Made by a program: the position numbers and the translations under genes. Below, piece by piece: positions 50,641 to 59,909 of a DNA stretch of 64,000 nucleotides. The notes under the pieces are model-generated. The model saw only the letters and a program-made list of their open reading frames with translations, was not told the DNA's origin and ran no database searches. This stretch comes from Longitalea luteola (GTDB taxonomy: Bacteria; Bacteroidota; Bacteroidia; Chitinophagales; Chitinophagaceae), in NCBI RefSeq assembly GCF_017356035.1, contig NZ_JAFIQX010000001.1, positions 1 to 64,000 on the forward strand. The letters are read 5' to 3'. The first letter of the stretch is position 1. The number at the start of each line of letters is the position of its first letter.

Positions 50641-50767
50641 TCATGCCTATAGATATTTGTTACCCTAACAGATATTCGAAAAAATTATAATTATTTTACT
50701 GCTTGAAATAATTATTTATTTACCTTCGATCTACTGGCTCCAACAAAGTAGCATAAACTTTACTGTT

Positions 50768-52630
50768 ATGTATACGAGAAAATTGTTGCTTACTTTGCAG
50801 CCACTGCTTCTTTTTGTTCTACTCATTAATGCTTCATACGCTCAACTTCGGTGGGATGGCGAGGCCGGCGACGGCCAATGGATGACCGCAAGCAACTGGG
50901 CCGGCAATGTACTCCCCGCTATTACGGATGATGTGATCTTGGATAATACATTTATCGCAGGCGGTTATACGGTTAGCTTGCCGGGTGATAGTACCAGTGT
51001 TCACATAAGATCAATAACTATTACGCCAGCGGCTGGTCAAACTATTGAATTGGTACTGCCTTCAACCAATACAGCCATTCCGGCTTTTAAACTTTCCGGC
51101 GCCATGTACGGAATGGTGATCGGCAACGGTGGCATCTTCAGGAATGCTTCAGGCGCTGACAACGGTTTGCCCGTTGAAATCGCCGATTCCCTGAAAATTA
51201 ACAATGGTGGCCGGTATGTACAAAACAATTCAGGAAGTCATGCCGCTATTGTTGCGGTCTTGTCACGAGCGCCTGGTACAGAAGAGGGAATATTTGACTT
51301 CGACATCCCTTCCGCGTCCAGCACATTGTCACTGAGCGGGCGCACCTATGGCAAACTGATGCTTTCGTCCAATGCCAGAAATGGCGCAGTAACCTACACC
51401 GCTTCAGGAGTTAATACAGTCAGGGTAAGAAGCGACCTGCATGTTTCGGCCGGAGTAACCCTTAGCCTTAATTTTTCTGACACGCTGTTTATAGATCGCG
51501 ATCTGATCCAGCAGGGTGGAACCATCAACCTAGGCAACGCAGCCCGTTCACTGGTAACTGTTATTAACCGGCATTTCATGCAATCCGCCACCGGTTTAAT
51601 TTATGAAACGGGCACTTCCTTTCCTGAAATAGTATTCAGCGGTAATGCCAACCAACAGATCGATTGTAAAGGCGCTATAAAAGACAATGTTGCCATAAAA
51701 ATGAATAATGCAGCCATGGCTACGCTCAGCTCACCATGGTCATTACCTTATAAGTTAAACCTGACGAAGGGAAGAATAGTTACCTCGGCTGCTAATAGCC
51801 TTACCTTACTTGCTGGTTGCAGTATTGTGGTTGATAGTTTGTCGAACAACAGCTTTATTGATGGCCCGCTTCGAAAAGAAGGTTTGTCGGCTGCCACTCA
51901 TTTTTTATTTCCTGTTGGGAAAGACGGTACCATGCGATGGCTGGCATTGAAAAATGCGAACGGCCATTTCAATGTGGAATTTTTTAACAGCAATCCACAA
52001 CAGATCAGTAATACCTATGGTTCGGGCATCAGTCAAATTAGCCAAATGGGATACTGGACAGTTCAGGCAGATGCCACTGCTTCCACTGCTGCATTGGTTG
52101 AGTTATCTTTTAATGGGCCTAACAGTGGCGTGGGAACCGATCTTACAACAGCAAGAGTTGCCAAACTTGATAACAAAGTTTGGATTAATGCTGGAAATAC
52201 CGCATTTACCGGTTCGCCCGGTTCGCGTGGGTCCATTGTGAGTAATACAGTGGCTTCCTGGAACGCAATTCCCGATCTTTTTACCCTGGGCAGTAGTGTT
52301 CCTGTAGAAGGGCCGCTTGCATTGAACGATATTATAAGGCCGGTAAGCCGTAATAATGCTATAAATAATAATACCGGCCCGTTACAATTGCTGGCCGTTA
52401 ACTTCTCCAACGCCCAGTTACTTACGTGCGAGGCGTCCCATAAAACGCAGGCAATGGTTTATATCGTAAATAATAGCGGCGTCATTGTTAATGTAAGGAA
52501 TGTTGTCATTGAAAAGGGCCTGAACTATTTACCGCTCGAGGTGCCCTCATTACCGGCTGGCGTTTATAATATACGTGCTTTTACGCCTAAAGGATCTTCA
52601 AATGTATTGCGGTTTGTTTATATAAAGTAG
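50768..52630 (+). CDS. Large secreted T9SS beta-rich protein
   Basis: A 620-aa surface protein. The signal peptide is MYTRKLLLTLQPLLLFVLLINASYAQ. The body is a long beta-rich stretch (residues 30-520), with an N-terminal part like a right-handed beta-helix (RWDGEAGDGQWMTASNWAGNVLPAITDDVILDN, GNGGIFRNASG). The last 90 residues match a T9SS type A sorting domain (NFSNAQLLTCEASHKTQAMV then GLNYLPLEVPSLPAGVYNIRAF and a final VLRFVYIK). It is likely an adhesin or matrix protein; the ligand is unknown. A TACCTTCG -7-like box is at 50721-50728. Confidence 0.8.
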   Translation: MYTRKLLLTLQPLLLFVLLINASYAQLRWDGEAGDGQWMTASNWAGNVLPAITDDVILDNTFIAGGYTVSLPGDSTSVHIRSITITPAAGQTIELVLPSTNTAIPAFKLSGAMYGMVIGNGGIFRNASGADNGLPVEIADSLKINNGGRYVQNNSGSHAAIVAVLSRAPGTEEGIFDFDIPSASSTLSLSGRTYGKLMLSSNARNGAVTYTASGVNTVRVRSDLHVSAGVTLSLNFSDTLFIDRDLIQQGGTINLGNAARSLVTVINRHFMQSATGLIYETGTSFPEIVFSGNANQQIDCKGAIKDNVAIKMNNAAMATLSSPWSLPYKLNLTKGRIVTSAANSLTLLAGCSIVVDSLSNNSFIDGPLRKEGLSAATHFLFPVGKDGTMRWLALKNANGHFNVEFFNSNPQQISNTYGSGISQISQMGYWTVQADATASTAALVELSFNGPNSGVGTDLTTARVAKLDNKVWINAGNTAFTGSPGSRGSIVSNTVASWNAIPDLFTLGSSVPVEGPLALNDIIRPVSRNNAINNNTGPLQLLAVNFSNAQLLTCEASHKTQAMVYIVNNSGVIVNVRNVVIEKGLNYLPLEVPSLPAGVYNIRAFTPKGSSNVLRFVYIK

Positions 52631-52717
52631 CTAAACCGGCGAGAAGCGAAAGCACTCATTGAATATCCCAGCCCGGAAAATCGTTGAAATGGCTACCTAA
52701 ATCCATCAGGAACCTAA

Positions 52718-52750
52718 ATAAAAAAGGCTGCATCAGCTTTGATGCAGCCC
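52718..52750 (-). terminator. Terminator of the DUF4954 gene
   Basis: Stem GGCTGCATC / GATGCAGCC, with a T run on the minus strand. Confidence 0.85.
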
Positions 52751-52768
52751 CGTCTCATCCTGGTGCTT

Positions 52769-55009
52769 TTATGCGACCTTTAATTTATTTGGTTTGTCTA
52801 ATTTCAATTTGGTAACCAGCTGTTGTATTTCTTTCTTGTAGTCTTCCAGGGCTTTTTGTTCCTGTTTTATAAAGCTGTTGTCTTCCAGCTTACCCACTAC
52901 CTTGTTCATGGCTTCCTGATTTTCATAGACCATCTTGCGGAAAGGATTGCGATAATCCTTGGCGCGTGATTCGTATATCTCTTTCACCATCCATTCTTTG
53001 GTAGTAATGCTTTGATGCAACAGGCTTTTGATGATGGCCGGACTGGCTTTTTTCAAATTGATATCAAACACCTCTTTTACAGCGGCCATGGCATGGGCCA
53101 GCTTTTCCATGGGGTAGTTTTTGCCTTGCTGAACATAAAACGCATGTACTGCTTCCCAGTCCTTGATCTTGCCTGCAACGATCTGTTTGTTCAGCTTATC
53201 GATCTCTGAACGAAGGATCAATTGTCCGCCAACGTTCATCCACTGCGCAATGGCTGCTTTTGAAGGCAGGCTTTCTATCAATTGCTCATGCGTTTTAATG
53301 TTGTTGAGGCTGATGTGCTCCAGCAACTGCTGCGACAGGTAAAACATTACCAGCTCCCGGAACAGGTGATAGGCCCGCATCACTTTCAACACACGTACGG
53401 GGCGGCGGGTATTTTCGAAATTATCAGCCAGGATAACCAGCTCGTTCACTACGGGATCATTCGTGTCGAGCAGTGCCTGACCAATGGCAATGATCTCATC
53501 ATCGGTCATCTTTTTTTGATTGCCTTCGCGCTTCAACCAGGCTTTGCCCGTGAATTTTTGTAATAAAGGCAATGCCTGTAACACATCGTTAATGGTATCC
53601 GGCGCCAGAAAATTAAACTCCAGGTGCTGGGTTTTATCAATGCGTTTATCACGATCCGTATACTTCCAGGAGTTGCGGGCCAGCGCATACATATTATACA
53701 TGAACCAATAGGCCGGCATCACTACCAGTTGGTCTTTGCTGATATCATTGCTGATGAGCGAGAAGGGGATCGGAATATTTAATTCCGCCGGGTAATCGCC
53801 TTTAGCCAGTATTGAAAAGCAGGCAAACTTTGAGTTGTGCTTCAGGCTAACACACAATCCTGGCCAGAAGCCACGGCCCGCAACGATCTCTCCGTCCGGG
53901 CTGCGGCTGTTGTGGTTAGAACCTACGGTTGCACCTGCTGCCATATTGCTTTGTCCCTGTATGAGCGCGGCACATAGAAATGAATTATTATGGTGTTGTT
54001 CATGCGAAGGAAAGATCAGGGAATTCAACACTTCGCAACAGGAGATCGTGGAGTTATCACCCAGGTACGAGTTGATCAACCGGGCGCCATATTTGAGCTG
54101 TGAATGCGAGGCCAGTACAAAGCGAACGGCTTTTACGCCATAGAACAGCCGGCATCCGTAACCGATAATTCCATTCACCAGTTCACAACCTTCACCAACC
54201 TGGGTATTGGCCTCACTCGAAGAGTTGATGGTTACATTTTTTATTTTGTTGGCGCCTTTCAAATAAGCATCGGACCCGATCTTTACATCTTTAATAATGC
54301 GGCAGTTCTTGATAACGGTCCTGTCGCCAATAGTGCCGTAGTAACCACGAAGTGCATCGAATTTCTTTTCTGTAAATTCCTTGAAACGATTTAACAGTTT
54401 ACCATCGTCGCGGAAGTAGGTCCATAAAAAAGCATCACCAGGCAGTATGCCATCGAATGGCAGAATGCTGCGGCCTGCATTTTCGTTGCATAATTCCATC
54501 CAGATGCGGATGTTCTCCGGTTCCCCTTCTTTCAGGATACCATTACCGAATTTGGAATGATCGGTAGTGGCAATCTCATTACAGTTTACCAGCATCACGT
54601 CGTTGCCGATGATATAATGCGAAATATAATTTACATTATCTACAACTACATTGTCGCCAAAGTCGCAGCTGATAACGGTGCTGTTGTAGAAGCCTACCGG
54701 CCGGCGAAGATTATGATATTCGAGGTAATAAGGTTCCAGTTTACCAATGCGTACCAGGCCAAAGAACTTGCAGTTCTGCACCAGTTCCGGATTGAATGCA
54801 TTTGATACCAGCAGGTTGTTCCAGTTGTCTGACGTATTGCGGTTGCGCACCAGCACTTCAATTTCATACGCTGATAAATGCCGGTAGTGGATGCCGTTCT
54901 TTACCTGTTTATTGCGCAGGTAATATTCATCTTTTCCCTTGGGTAAATAAGGTGCCGGAATGAAGTCGTACCCTAATGTATTGAGCGGTTTGCGATTGAT
55001 TTCATTCAT
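52769..55009 (-). CDS. DUF4954 protein (left-handed beta-helix)
   Basis: The 746-aa protein is conserved in Bacteroidota and annotated only as DUF4954. The first 450 residues are rich in hexapeptide-like rungs (for example NSTVISCDFGDNVVVDNVNYISHYIIGNDVMLVNC and IKNVTINSSSEANTQVGEGCELVNGIIGYGCRLF), which fits a long left-handed beta-helix like sugar acyl- or nucleotidyltransferases. The C-terminal 250 residues are helical. No catalytic site can be named. Its neighbour is glmS, which may hint at amino-sugar metabolism. That link is position only. Confidence 0.85.
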   Translation of the reverse strand: MNEINRKPLNTLGYDFIPAPYLPKGKDEYYLRNKQVKNGIHYRHLSAYEIEVLVRNRNTSDNWNNLLVSNAFNPELVQNCKFFGLVRIGKLEPYYLEYHNLRRPVGFYNSTVISCDFGDNVVVDNVNYISHYIIGNDVMLVNCNEIATTDHSKFGNGILKEGEPENIRIWMELCNENAGRSILPFDGILPGDAFLWTYFRDDGKLLNRFKEFTEKKFDALRGYYGTIGDRTVIKNCRIIKDVKIGSDAYLKGANKIKNVTINSSSEANTQVGEGCELVNGIIGYGCRLFYGVKAVRFVLASHSQLKYGARLINSYLGDNSTISCCEVLNSLIFPSHEQHHNNSFLCAALIQGQSNMAAGATVGSNHNSRSPDGEIVAGRGFWPGLCVSLKHNSKFACFSILAKGDYPAELNIPIPFSLISNDISKDQLVVMPAYWFMYNMYALARNSWKYTDRDKRIDKTQHLEFNFLAPDTINDVLQALPLLQKFTGKAWLKREGNQKKMTDDEIIAIGQALLDTNDPVVNELVILADNFENTRRPVRVLKVMRAYHLFRELVMFYLSQQLLEHISLNNIKTHEQLIESLPSKAAIAQWMNVGGQLILRSEIDKLNKQIVAGKIKDWEAVHAFYVQQGKNYPMEKLAHAMAAVKEVFDINLKKASPAIIKSLLHQSITTKEWMVKEIYESRAKDYRNPFRKMVYENQEAMNKVVGKLEDNSFIKQEQKALEDYKKEIQQLVTKLKLDKPNKLKVA

Positions 55010-55077
55010 AAACTATAATTGTTGCAATAGCTATTAATGAGATTTGTAAGGAAGGAAGAGGCCTGTTAAAAATGAGA

Positions 55078-55140
55078 AGCCAGTAGTTTGTAGTAAATAG
55101 CCAGTGGAATTCCTACTTGCCACTCCCTACTTGCTACCAG
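55078..55140. repeat. 7-bp-period tract with inverted halves
   Basis: AGCCAGT, AGTTTGT, AGTAAAT, AGCCAGT, GGAATTC, CTACTTG, CCACTCC, CTACTTG, CTACCAG: nine units in register. The left units are partly the reverse complement of the right ones, around a central GAATTC. It lies between DUF4954 and glmS. Confidence 0.7.
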
Positions 55141-55177
55141 CCTCATTCATATAATCATGTATGGTTCTTTATACCGA

Positions 55178-57019
55178 TTACTCTACAGTTACCGACTTGG
55201 CTAAATTTCTCGGTTTATCTACATCCAGTCCTTTAGCAACGCCAATATAATAGGCCAGCAACTGTAATGGAATTACACTGAGCATGGGGGCAACGAGCTC
55301 ATCGGCAGCCGGCACTTCAATTACATCATCAGCCATTTTGGTAATTACGTCGTCTCCTTCAGTGATCACGGCTATAACTTTTCCTTTCCGGGCTTTAATC
55401 TCCTGAATATTGCTGATGATCTTTTCGTGGTAAGAGTCTTTAGTGGCTACAAACACTACCGGCAGATTTTCATCAACCAGTGCGATGGGGCCGTGTTTCA
55501 TTTCTGCAGCTGGATAACCTTCTGCATGAATATATGAAATTTCCTTCAGCTTTAACGCGCCTTCCAGGGCAATGGGGAAATTGTAGCCGCGGCCCAGGTA
55601 CAGGAAATCACGCGCATCTTTATATTTATAAGCCAGTTGTTTAACTTCTTCTGCCTGTTGCAAGGCGGCAGGTATTTTTTCAGGGATAGCCTGTAATTCG
55701 TTCAATAAATGCAGGTAGCGTTTATTGTCGAGGGTGCCTTTTTCATAAGCGAGTTGCAAAGCAATGATGGTTAGTACAGCGAGCTGTGCAGTAAATGCTT
55801 TGGTACTGGCAACGCCAATTTCCGGACCGGCGTGCGTATAGGCGCCGGCGTGTGATACGCGGGCAATAGAGGAACCTACCACATTCACAATACCGAAGAT
55901 GAGCGCGCCCTGCTCTTTGGCTTTTTCAATAGCTACCAGCGTGTCGGCGGTTTCACCACTTTGAGATACGGCAATGATCACGTCGCCTTTTTGAACGACG
56001 GGATTGCGATAGCGGAACTCCGATGCATATTCCACTTCAACCGGAATACGGCATAATTCTTCAAAGATGTATTCTGCTATCAACCCGGCATGCCAGCTGG
56101 TGCCACAGGCGATGATGATAATCCGCTGGGCATTTTTCAGTTGGTCAATATTGCTTGTAACACCCGACATGGTGATGGTACCGTTGGCTGCATCTACCCG
56201 GCCACGTAAGCAATCGAACACCGTGCTGGGTTGCTCAAAGATCTCTTTTAACATGAAATGATCGTAACCGCCTTTTTCAATGGCTGCCAGTTCCAGGTCG
56301 AGCTGTTGTACGAATGGTGTTATCTTTTCATTACCCAGGTTCTTTAAAACCAGTTCATCGGGTTTAATGATAGCCAGCTCATAGTCGTTAACATATACTA
56401 CCGTTTTTGTGTACTCTATAATGGGAGAAGCGTCAGATGCAAGGAAATGTTCATCGCGGTTCTTGCCGATGCCAATTACCAGCGGACTTCCCTTGCGGGC
56501 TGCAATAAGGGTATCGGGATTGTCCTGGTCGATGAGGATGATCACATAAGCGCCTACTACGCGTTTCAGGGCCACGCGTACTGCTTCTTCGAGGCTGCAT
56601 TGGTTGTTCAACTGAATGTCTTCAATGAATTTCAACAGTACTTCAGTATCGGTATCGCTGATGAAATTGTAACCTTTCTTTTGCAGCTCACTTTTTAACT
56701 GGTTATAATTTTCAATGATACCGTTATGGATCATGGCCAGTTTACCATTTTCAGATACATGCGGATGAGCGTTGCGATCGCAGGGTTCACCATGGGTGGC
56801 CCACCGGGTGTGGCCTATCCCGATATTTGCCTGAAGATCTTTACCAACCAGTGTTTCTTCCAGGTCGGCTACTTTACCTTTTTTCTTATATACATTCAAA
56901 CCGCCATTTAACAGGGCAACACCGGAACTGTCGTATCCGCGGTATTCGAGTCTTTTTAATCCTTTCAGGATGATCGGGTAAGCTTGCTTATGTCCTATAT
57001 ATGCTACAATTCCGCACAT
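55178..57019 (-). CDS. glmS: Glutamine--fructose-6-phosphate aminotransferase
   Basis: The 613-aa enzyme makes glucosamine-6-phosphate from fructose-6-phosphate and glutamine, the entry to amino-sugar and peptidoglycan synthesis. The N-terminal glutaminase begins MCGIVAYIG with the Cys2 nucleophile. Two SIS sugar-isomerase domains follow (about 285-425 and 455-600), with CGTSWHAGLIAEY, SQSGETADTLVA and the C-terminal KPRNLAKSVTVE. No glmS ribozyme is visible upstream. The upstream region holds several 7-bp repeat tracts. Confidence 0.97.
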   Translation of the reverse strand: MCGIVAYIGHKQAYPIILKGLKRLEYRGYDSSGVALLNGGLNVYKKKGKVADLEETLVGKDLQANIGIGHTRWATHGEPCDRNAHPHVSENGKLAMIHNGIIENYNQLKSELQKKGYNFISDTDTEVLLKFIEDIQLNNQCSLEEAVRVALKRVVGAYVIILIDQDNPDTLIAARKGSPLVIGIGKNRDEHFLASDASPIIEYTKTVVYVNDYELAIIKPDELVLKNLGNEKITPFVQQLDLELAAIEKGGYDHFMLKEIFEQPSTVFDCLRGRVDAANGTITMSGVTSNIDQLKNAQRIIIIACGTSWHAGLIAEYIFEELCRIPVEVEYASEFRYRNPVVQKGDVIIAVSQSGETADTLVAIEKAKEQGALIFGIVNVVGSSIARVSHAGAYTHAGPEIGVASTKAFTAQLAVLTIIALQLAYEKGTLDNKRYLHLLNELQAIPEKIPAALQQAEEVKQLAYKYKDARDFLYLGRGYNFPIALEGALKLKEISYIHAEGYPAAEMKHGPIALVDENLPVVFVATKDSYHEKIISNIQEIKARKGKVIAVITEGDDVITKMADDVIEVPAADELVAPMLSVIPLQLLAYYIGVAKGLDVDKPRNLAKSVTVE

Positions 57020-57070
57020 AATTACAGGGTTTTAGTTTAATATTAAGTGTTGAGCCAACAGTTTTCTGTT

Positions 57071-57417
57071 GTGTTTTGAGTTATGTGTTTCGAGTTAAAT
57101 ATGTTGTGTTGCCGTATTCCGCAAACGGTTGCGCAATATTATCAAAAAAATAGCCATATGCTACGCAAAAACACGCATAATATACGCTTAACGCTTAAGG
57201 CTTAACGCTCAACGCTAGTGTCCGTGATTTTTGACGCTGCCAGAAGACAAGCAGGCTTTGATACCAGACTTTGTGTTCGGCGTTCTGCATTAAGCATTTG
57301 GCGTTTTAACGCTCAACGCACCTTTCCGCAATGGGTTCTTTCCGAATGAACTCGGCAAGTTCGACATTCGGGTAAAGCGTTCAGCGTTAAGCTTTGAGCT
57401 TTGAGCGTTCAGCGTTT
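57071..57417. repeat. Four 7-bp-period tracts between glmS and the S9 peptidase
   Basis: Blocks at 57071-57098 (GTGTTTT, GAGTTAT, GTGTTTC, GAGTTAA), 57182-57216 (TAACGCT, TAAGGCT, TAACGCT, CAACGCT), 57279-57320 (GGCGTTC, TGCATTA, AGCATTT, GGCGTTT, TAACGCT, CAACGCA) and 57376-57417 (AGCGTTC, AGCGTTA, AGCTTTG, AGCTTTG, AGCGTTC, AGCGTTT). The later blocks use words related by reverse complement. There is no other feature in this 413-nt gap. Confidence 0.75.
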
Positions 57418-57432
57418 TAGTGGAAAAATGGA

Positions 57433-59814
57433 TTAATTTTTTAGCCAGGTTTCAAATAAGCGGAAGATCCTTTTGTATTCATCCGTCCAGCTTTCAGGCT
57501 CAATAAAGGCATGATCTTCCATTGGATATACGGAGAGTTCCCAGTTGTCTTTACCAAGTTCTATCAGACGCTGCGTGAGACGCACAACATCCTGGAAATG
57601 AACATTTACATCGATCATTCCGTGGCAAATCAGCAAATGATCCTGTAAGCCTGATGCAAAGTTTATGGGTGAGCTGCGACGATACGCAATGCTGTCACTA
57701 AAAGGTTCATTTAAAATATTGGAGGTATAGCCGTGATTGTAATGGGCCCAATCGGTAACGGGCCTTAATGCGGCTCCGGCCCCAAATATACGAGGTTTTG
57801 TGAATAATGCCATTAATGTAATAAAACCGCCATATGATCCTCCATATATCCCTATATGCTGCGGGTTTACGCCGAGTTGTTGAACGAGGTAGCGGGCGCC
57901 ATCTTCAATATCATCCAGGTCCTTGCCGCCCATATAACGGTAAATGCCCGTACGCCAGTCGCGGCCATAACCGGCGCTGCCCCGATAATCGATGTCGAGC
58001 ACCGTATAGCCGTTATCGGCAAGCAGATTATGGAACATGTATTCGCGGAAATAACTACTCCACCATTTATGAGCATTTTGCAAATAACCGGCGCCGTGCA
58101 CAAATATCACCGCTGGTTTACCGGTATGGGATTGGGCCGGCCTGAAAAGCCGCGCATACACCTTCGCACTGTCGCGGGCGGTAAACGTGACCAATTCCGG
58201 ATCGCGCCAGTTATAGCTTTTAAATTCTTCGCTTTGGCCCATCGTGGTTACCTGCACTGGTTTTGCTTTGGCGTTGCCGCCGGAAGTATTGTTGGGTTGC
58301 AGGTACAGTTCCCATGGTTTGTTGCTGTATGAATGTAAAAACGCAATCCATTTTTCATCGGGCGACAATTTTACCTGGTTTGAACCGGTAAGTGTGGTAA
58401 TGCGTTCCGCTTTACCGCCCGATACGGGCAGGCGATAAAAATGTTGCTCACCGGGATGCACTTCGTTGGTGGTGATGTAAAAGTATTTTTTATTGTTCGA
58501 GAGCTGCGTGTTCTGCACTTCATAATTTCCACTGGTGAGCGCCTGCTTTTCTCTTGTTTTAACATTAATGGTATATAAATGCGAATAACCGCTTGTTTCT
58601 GACTGAAACCAGAACGTTTCGTCATTCATCCAGTCTGAATTAAAAACGGGAAATCCTCCGGCGCCGGGTCCGCCGATCCAGGCTTCATCTCTTTGGCGGT
58701 CGAGCAATGATAAACGGCCGGTTGCTCCCTCGAGCAGTAACAACCAGCGGTCCTTATTATCCTGCGCCCGCGCTTCAACCACGGCATAATTACCCGTTGG
58801 CGCCCAATTGATGTTTATAAAATTAACAGCACGCAATGGCGGGTTCCTGCTTTTTTCGGCATATACTGTTGGGTATTCTTTCAGGTAAGCGGGCAGGTCG
58901 CGGATGCCGGGAATGGAATCAGTGTTTACTGCAAACACCGTGTCTTTTTCGGTATCGTAAACAAACAGCTCCTGCGTATTTTGTGTTGTGCCCACTTTGG
59001 TTCGCGCAGGAAGGTCCTCCGTGTATCCACTTTCTGTTACATAACTGGGCACGATGGTCGATTTGCCGGGAACGGTAGTGATCAAACGGTAGGAGATAAA
59101 ACGGCCATTGTTGCTAATGGTGAGCAATGACATCGTCTTGCCATTGAGCGGAATGGCGCGTACTAACTTCTCTCTGGCAAATTGCTTTACCAGGGAATCG
59201 GCCAGGTCTTTCTTTTGTTTGCGCCGTTGCAGCACAACCGAATTTAGCAGCGCTTCCTGCTGCAACCATTTTTCCTGTTGATTGCCGGCCGGTGCAGCGG
59301 GTGGGGTAGTGGCTGTTTGAAAATTCGTGAGCTGGGTGGTGGCGCCGGTTTGCAGATCCCAGGCCCAGGCATTTTGTTCGCGGATGTATACTATTTTTTG
59401 ATCATGGAATGAGAACTGCGGATTGCTTTCAACCGCAACGGTTTGCGTTACCCGCCGGCGACTGCCGGTCTTTACAGTTACGAGGTAAATATCGCCTTCC
59501 TGTGTATATACATATTGATCACGTTTGGCATTATACTTTATCTGGTTGTCGGTGATGGCTGTCTGCCGGAAAGCCCGGGTCGTTTTCTGAGGAGTGATCG
59601 CTGTGGGCGTAATGTAATACACCGAATCTGCGGCCGCTTTTTCAGGGTTCCAGCTAAACAGCAGGTGTTTTCCGTCGGCTGTCCATTGCAGGTTGGCCGG
59701 TGAGGTACCGATCCATTTGGGATCACGCATGATCTTTTCTACCGTTAATGGACTGAGCTGGCTATAGGAAATAAGGGTTGGCTGTAGTAACAGCAGGAAC
59801 AGCAATTTTTTCAT
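57433..59814 (-). CDS. S9-family (DPP IV-like) serine peptidase
   Basis: A 793-aa exported prolyl-type peptidase that trims dipeptides from peptides. The signal peptide is MKKLLFLLLLQPTLISYS. Residues about 30-530 form a beta-propeller with several WD-like blades. The C-terminal hydrolase domain has GIYGGSYGGFITL with the Ser near residue 663, the Asp in CHGMIDVNVHFQD near 743 and the His in YPMEDHAFIEP near 773. It is probably periplasmic or surface-linked. It is a single gene in a repeat-rich gap. Confidence 0.92.
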   Translation of the reverse strand: MKKLLFLLLLQPTLISYSQLSPLTVEKIMRDPKWIGTSPANLQWTADGKHLLFSWNPEKAAADSVYYITPTAITPQKTTRAFRQTAITDNQIKYNAKRDQYVYTQEGDIYLVTVKTGSRRRVTQTVAVESNPQFSFHDQKIVYIREQNAWAWDLQTGATTQLTNFQTATTPPAAPAGNQQEKWLQQEALLNSVVLQRRKQKKDLADSLVKQFAREKLVRAIPLNGKTMSLLTISNNGRFISYRLITTVPGKSTIVPSYVTESGYTEDLPARTKVGTTQNTQELFVYDTEKDTVFAVNTDSIPGIRDLPAYLKEYPTVYAEKSRNPPLRAVNFININWAPTGNYAVVEARAQDNKDRWLLLLEGATGRLSLLDRQRDEAWIGGPGAGGFPVFNSDWMNDETFWFQSETSGYSHLYTINVKTREKQALTSGNYEVQNTQLSNNKKYFYITTNEVHPGEQHFYRLPVSGGKAERITTLTGSNQVKLSPDEKWIAFLHSYSNKPWELYLQPNNTSGGNAKAKPVQVTTMGQSEEFKSYNWRDPELVTFTARDSAKVYARLFRPAQSHTGKPAVIFVHGAGYLQNAHKWWSSYFREYMFHNLLADNGYTVLDIDYRGSAGYGRDWRTGIYRYMGGKDLDDIEDGARYLVQQLGVNPQHIGIYGGSYGGFITLMALFTKPRIFGAGAALRPVTDWAHYNHGYTSNILNEPFSDSIAYRRSSPINFASGLQDHLLICHGMIDVNVHFQDVVRLTQRLIELGKDNWELSVYPMEDHAFIEPESWTDEYKRIFRLFETWLKN

Positions 59815-59909
59815 AAACGGAAATTATAGGAAAACGGGCTGGAATATTGACCTCAATTGATGAGTGGTATTTATTCAAAACCTGGTCATGCCTCACCCGA
59901 TATGCCTGT

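Noticed and set aside
55178-57060. glmS ribozyme upstream of glmS
   Set aside because: The region before the ATG holds 7-bp repeat words and no ribozyme core could be recognised.
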